Below, piece by piece: positions 63,131 to 64,000 of a DNA stretch of 64,000 nucleotides. Location: contig NC_091002.1 of NCBI RefSeq assembly GCF_041146395.1, forward strand, positions 7,992,501 to 8,056,500, given 5' to 3'. Within the stretch, counting starts at the first letter, position 1. Each line of letters starts with the position of its first letter. The stretch is from Eulemur rufifrons (Eukaryota > Chordata > Mammalia > Primates > Lemuridae). Both the position numbers and the translations under genes were made by a program. The notes under the pieces were generated by a model. The model was not told where the DNA came from and searched no databases. It saw only the letters and a program-made list of their open reading frames with translations.

Positions 63131-63824
63131 GGGAGGTAACAGGAAGGGAAACGGGTAGGAGATGCCCCCGCTGCCCAGCTCGGCAGGGCTCGGGTGGGCG
63201 TTAGCTCGCTTGGGCTGTCGGTCGTGCGCTGTGGGAGCACAGACCCGTGTCGGGCTCCTCTGTGGCCCCACTGGCCCATGTTGGCTCCGTCACATACCAG
63301 CCAGAGCCCCAGCTCCGGGCCCTGGGGACCCCGAGAGGAAGAAGCCACGGAAGCTTCTTGGGGGGGAGACAGATGCACAAACAGGTTATTGGTGAGGGCT
63401 GACGGTGAGAAGACTCGCCCCTGGGGCCAGGAGACACCCCCTTGGGAGACACGTTAAAGATGCAGTGAGAGGGAGCAGAGCCGGAAGCCCAGAGATGGGA
63501 ACCAGGCCGTGGGCTGTGGGCTGTGGGCTGTGGGCGTCCCAGCGAGGAGGAAGCCAAGGGTCTGGGAAAGGCCAGGCCCAGGAGGTCCTCGGGGCTCAGG
63601 TCAGCAGAAAGCCCACGGGCCCGCCCTAGTCAGAGATCCCTGTTCCAGCATGGGGGAAATGCCAGCACCTTTGGAAAGGGTCCCATGAGGGGAGGGGTGG
63701 TGCCCACTGCGAGTGACCCTCTGGGGTGCAGCCCTGGGCCTGGCGTGGGAGAAGGTATTGATCGATCGGGGCGGCCAGGCTGGGGCTTGATGGATGGGAC
63801 ACTTGGGTCCCTGGGCGCACAGCC
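63131..63824. other. GC-rich unique sequence, no gene recognised
   Basis: Contains a TATTGATCGATCGGGG motif at 63,757-63,772 and a GGGCTGT tandem repeat. The frames on both strands have no domain. Confidence 0.5.
63509..63535 (+). repeat. Short (GTGGGCT)n tandem, G4-capable
   Basis: GGG recurs at 63,511, 63,518, 63,525 and 63,532 with four-base CTGT loops. This 7-bp period satisfies the G-quadruplex pattern. Confidence 0.8.
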
Positions 63825-64000
63825 CAACGTGCCCACATTAGGCCGCTGGCGCCAAAATTATCTAGAAAGCCCATCACAGACGGCGGCACGCAGTGCGCAC
63901 TAAAACAGCAATTACAGGGCTAGTCATTAATTAAAGAAGACCTGCTTTTTGCAGCAACTCACAAGCAAACACTCTGCTCATTCGTTTGTTTATTCGTCCA
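63825..64000. promoter_or_regulatory. Candidate conserved non-coding element, runs off the window
   Basis: GGCGCCAAAATTATCTAG, AACAGCAATTACAGGGC, TAGTCATTAATTAAAGAAG and GCTCATTCGTTTGTTTATTC. TTAATTAA homeodomain cores, a GGCGCCAAAA E2F-like stretch and TGTTTATT forkhead-like cores appear in a sharp AT-rich island. The right edge is outside the window. Confidence 0.45.

Noticed and set aside
1..64000. Naming the locus (for example an intron of a PRDM16-, EBF3- or SALL-type gene)
   Set aside because: No exon or element could be matched to a particular gene from memory, so any name would be a guess.

Overview
This window is mammalian nuclear DNA, almost certainly from a strepsirrhine primate (lemur or galago/loris group). 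Two antisense Alu-family SINEs (about 27,897-28,250 and 50,327-50,634) carry the Alu variant I know from lemurs. Two young L1 3' ends (13,388-13,636 sense; 22,311-22,820 antisense) share one 3' terminus that I associate with strepsirrhine L1s. Both assignments are from memory of these families, not from an alignment.

I recognise no protein-coding exon, tRNA, rRNA, microRNA or CRISPR array. The long open frames are chance frames in GC-rich DNA, translated microsatellites or minisatellites, or decayed L1 ORF2. The window therefore reads as an intron or intergenic stretch of a GC-rich isochore.

Layout. Positions 1-7,424 are GC-rich unique DNA with AT-rich islands that look like conserved non-coding elements. 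7,425-13,900 is a stack of antisense L1 copies with nested insertions. 13,900-19,576 is GC-rich unique DNA with L2, MIR and an MLT1 LTR. 19,577-20,465 is an 889-bp triplet-repeat array. 20,600-29,100 mixes a hAT element, LTR fragments, a young L1 end, an Alu and one candidate regulatory block. 29,100-47,490 is mostly unique DNA with three minisatellites, many MIR/L2 relics and the strongest candidate regulatory blocks (30.6, 34.2, 38.2, 42.2, 44.6 and 45.2 kb). 47,490-54,640 is a second antisense L1 block holding a Tigger-like transposon end and an Alu. 54,640-59,390 is unique DNA with a GT-rich microsatellite and candidate elements near 57.4 and 57.8 kb. 59,392-61,700 is an L1 5'-region fragment split by an MLT1 LTR. 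61,700-64,000 has L2/MIR relics and a final AT-rich candidate element that runs off the end.

No set of genes works together here. The main functional hypothesis is that the AT-rich, homeodomain-motif-rich islands form a distal enhancer array for a developmental gene outside the window. Nearly all LINE and Alu copies lie antisense, which weakly suggests an intron of a plus-strand gene. I cannot name the locus.
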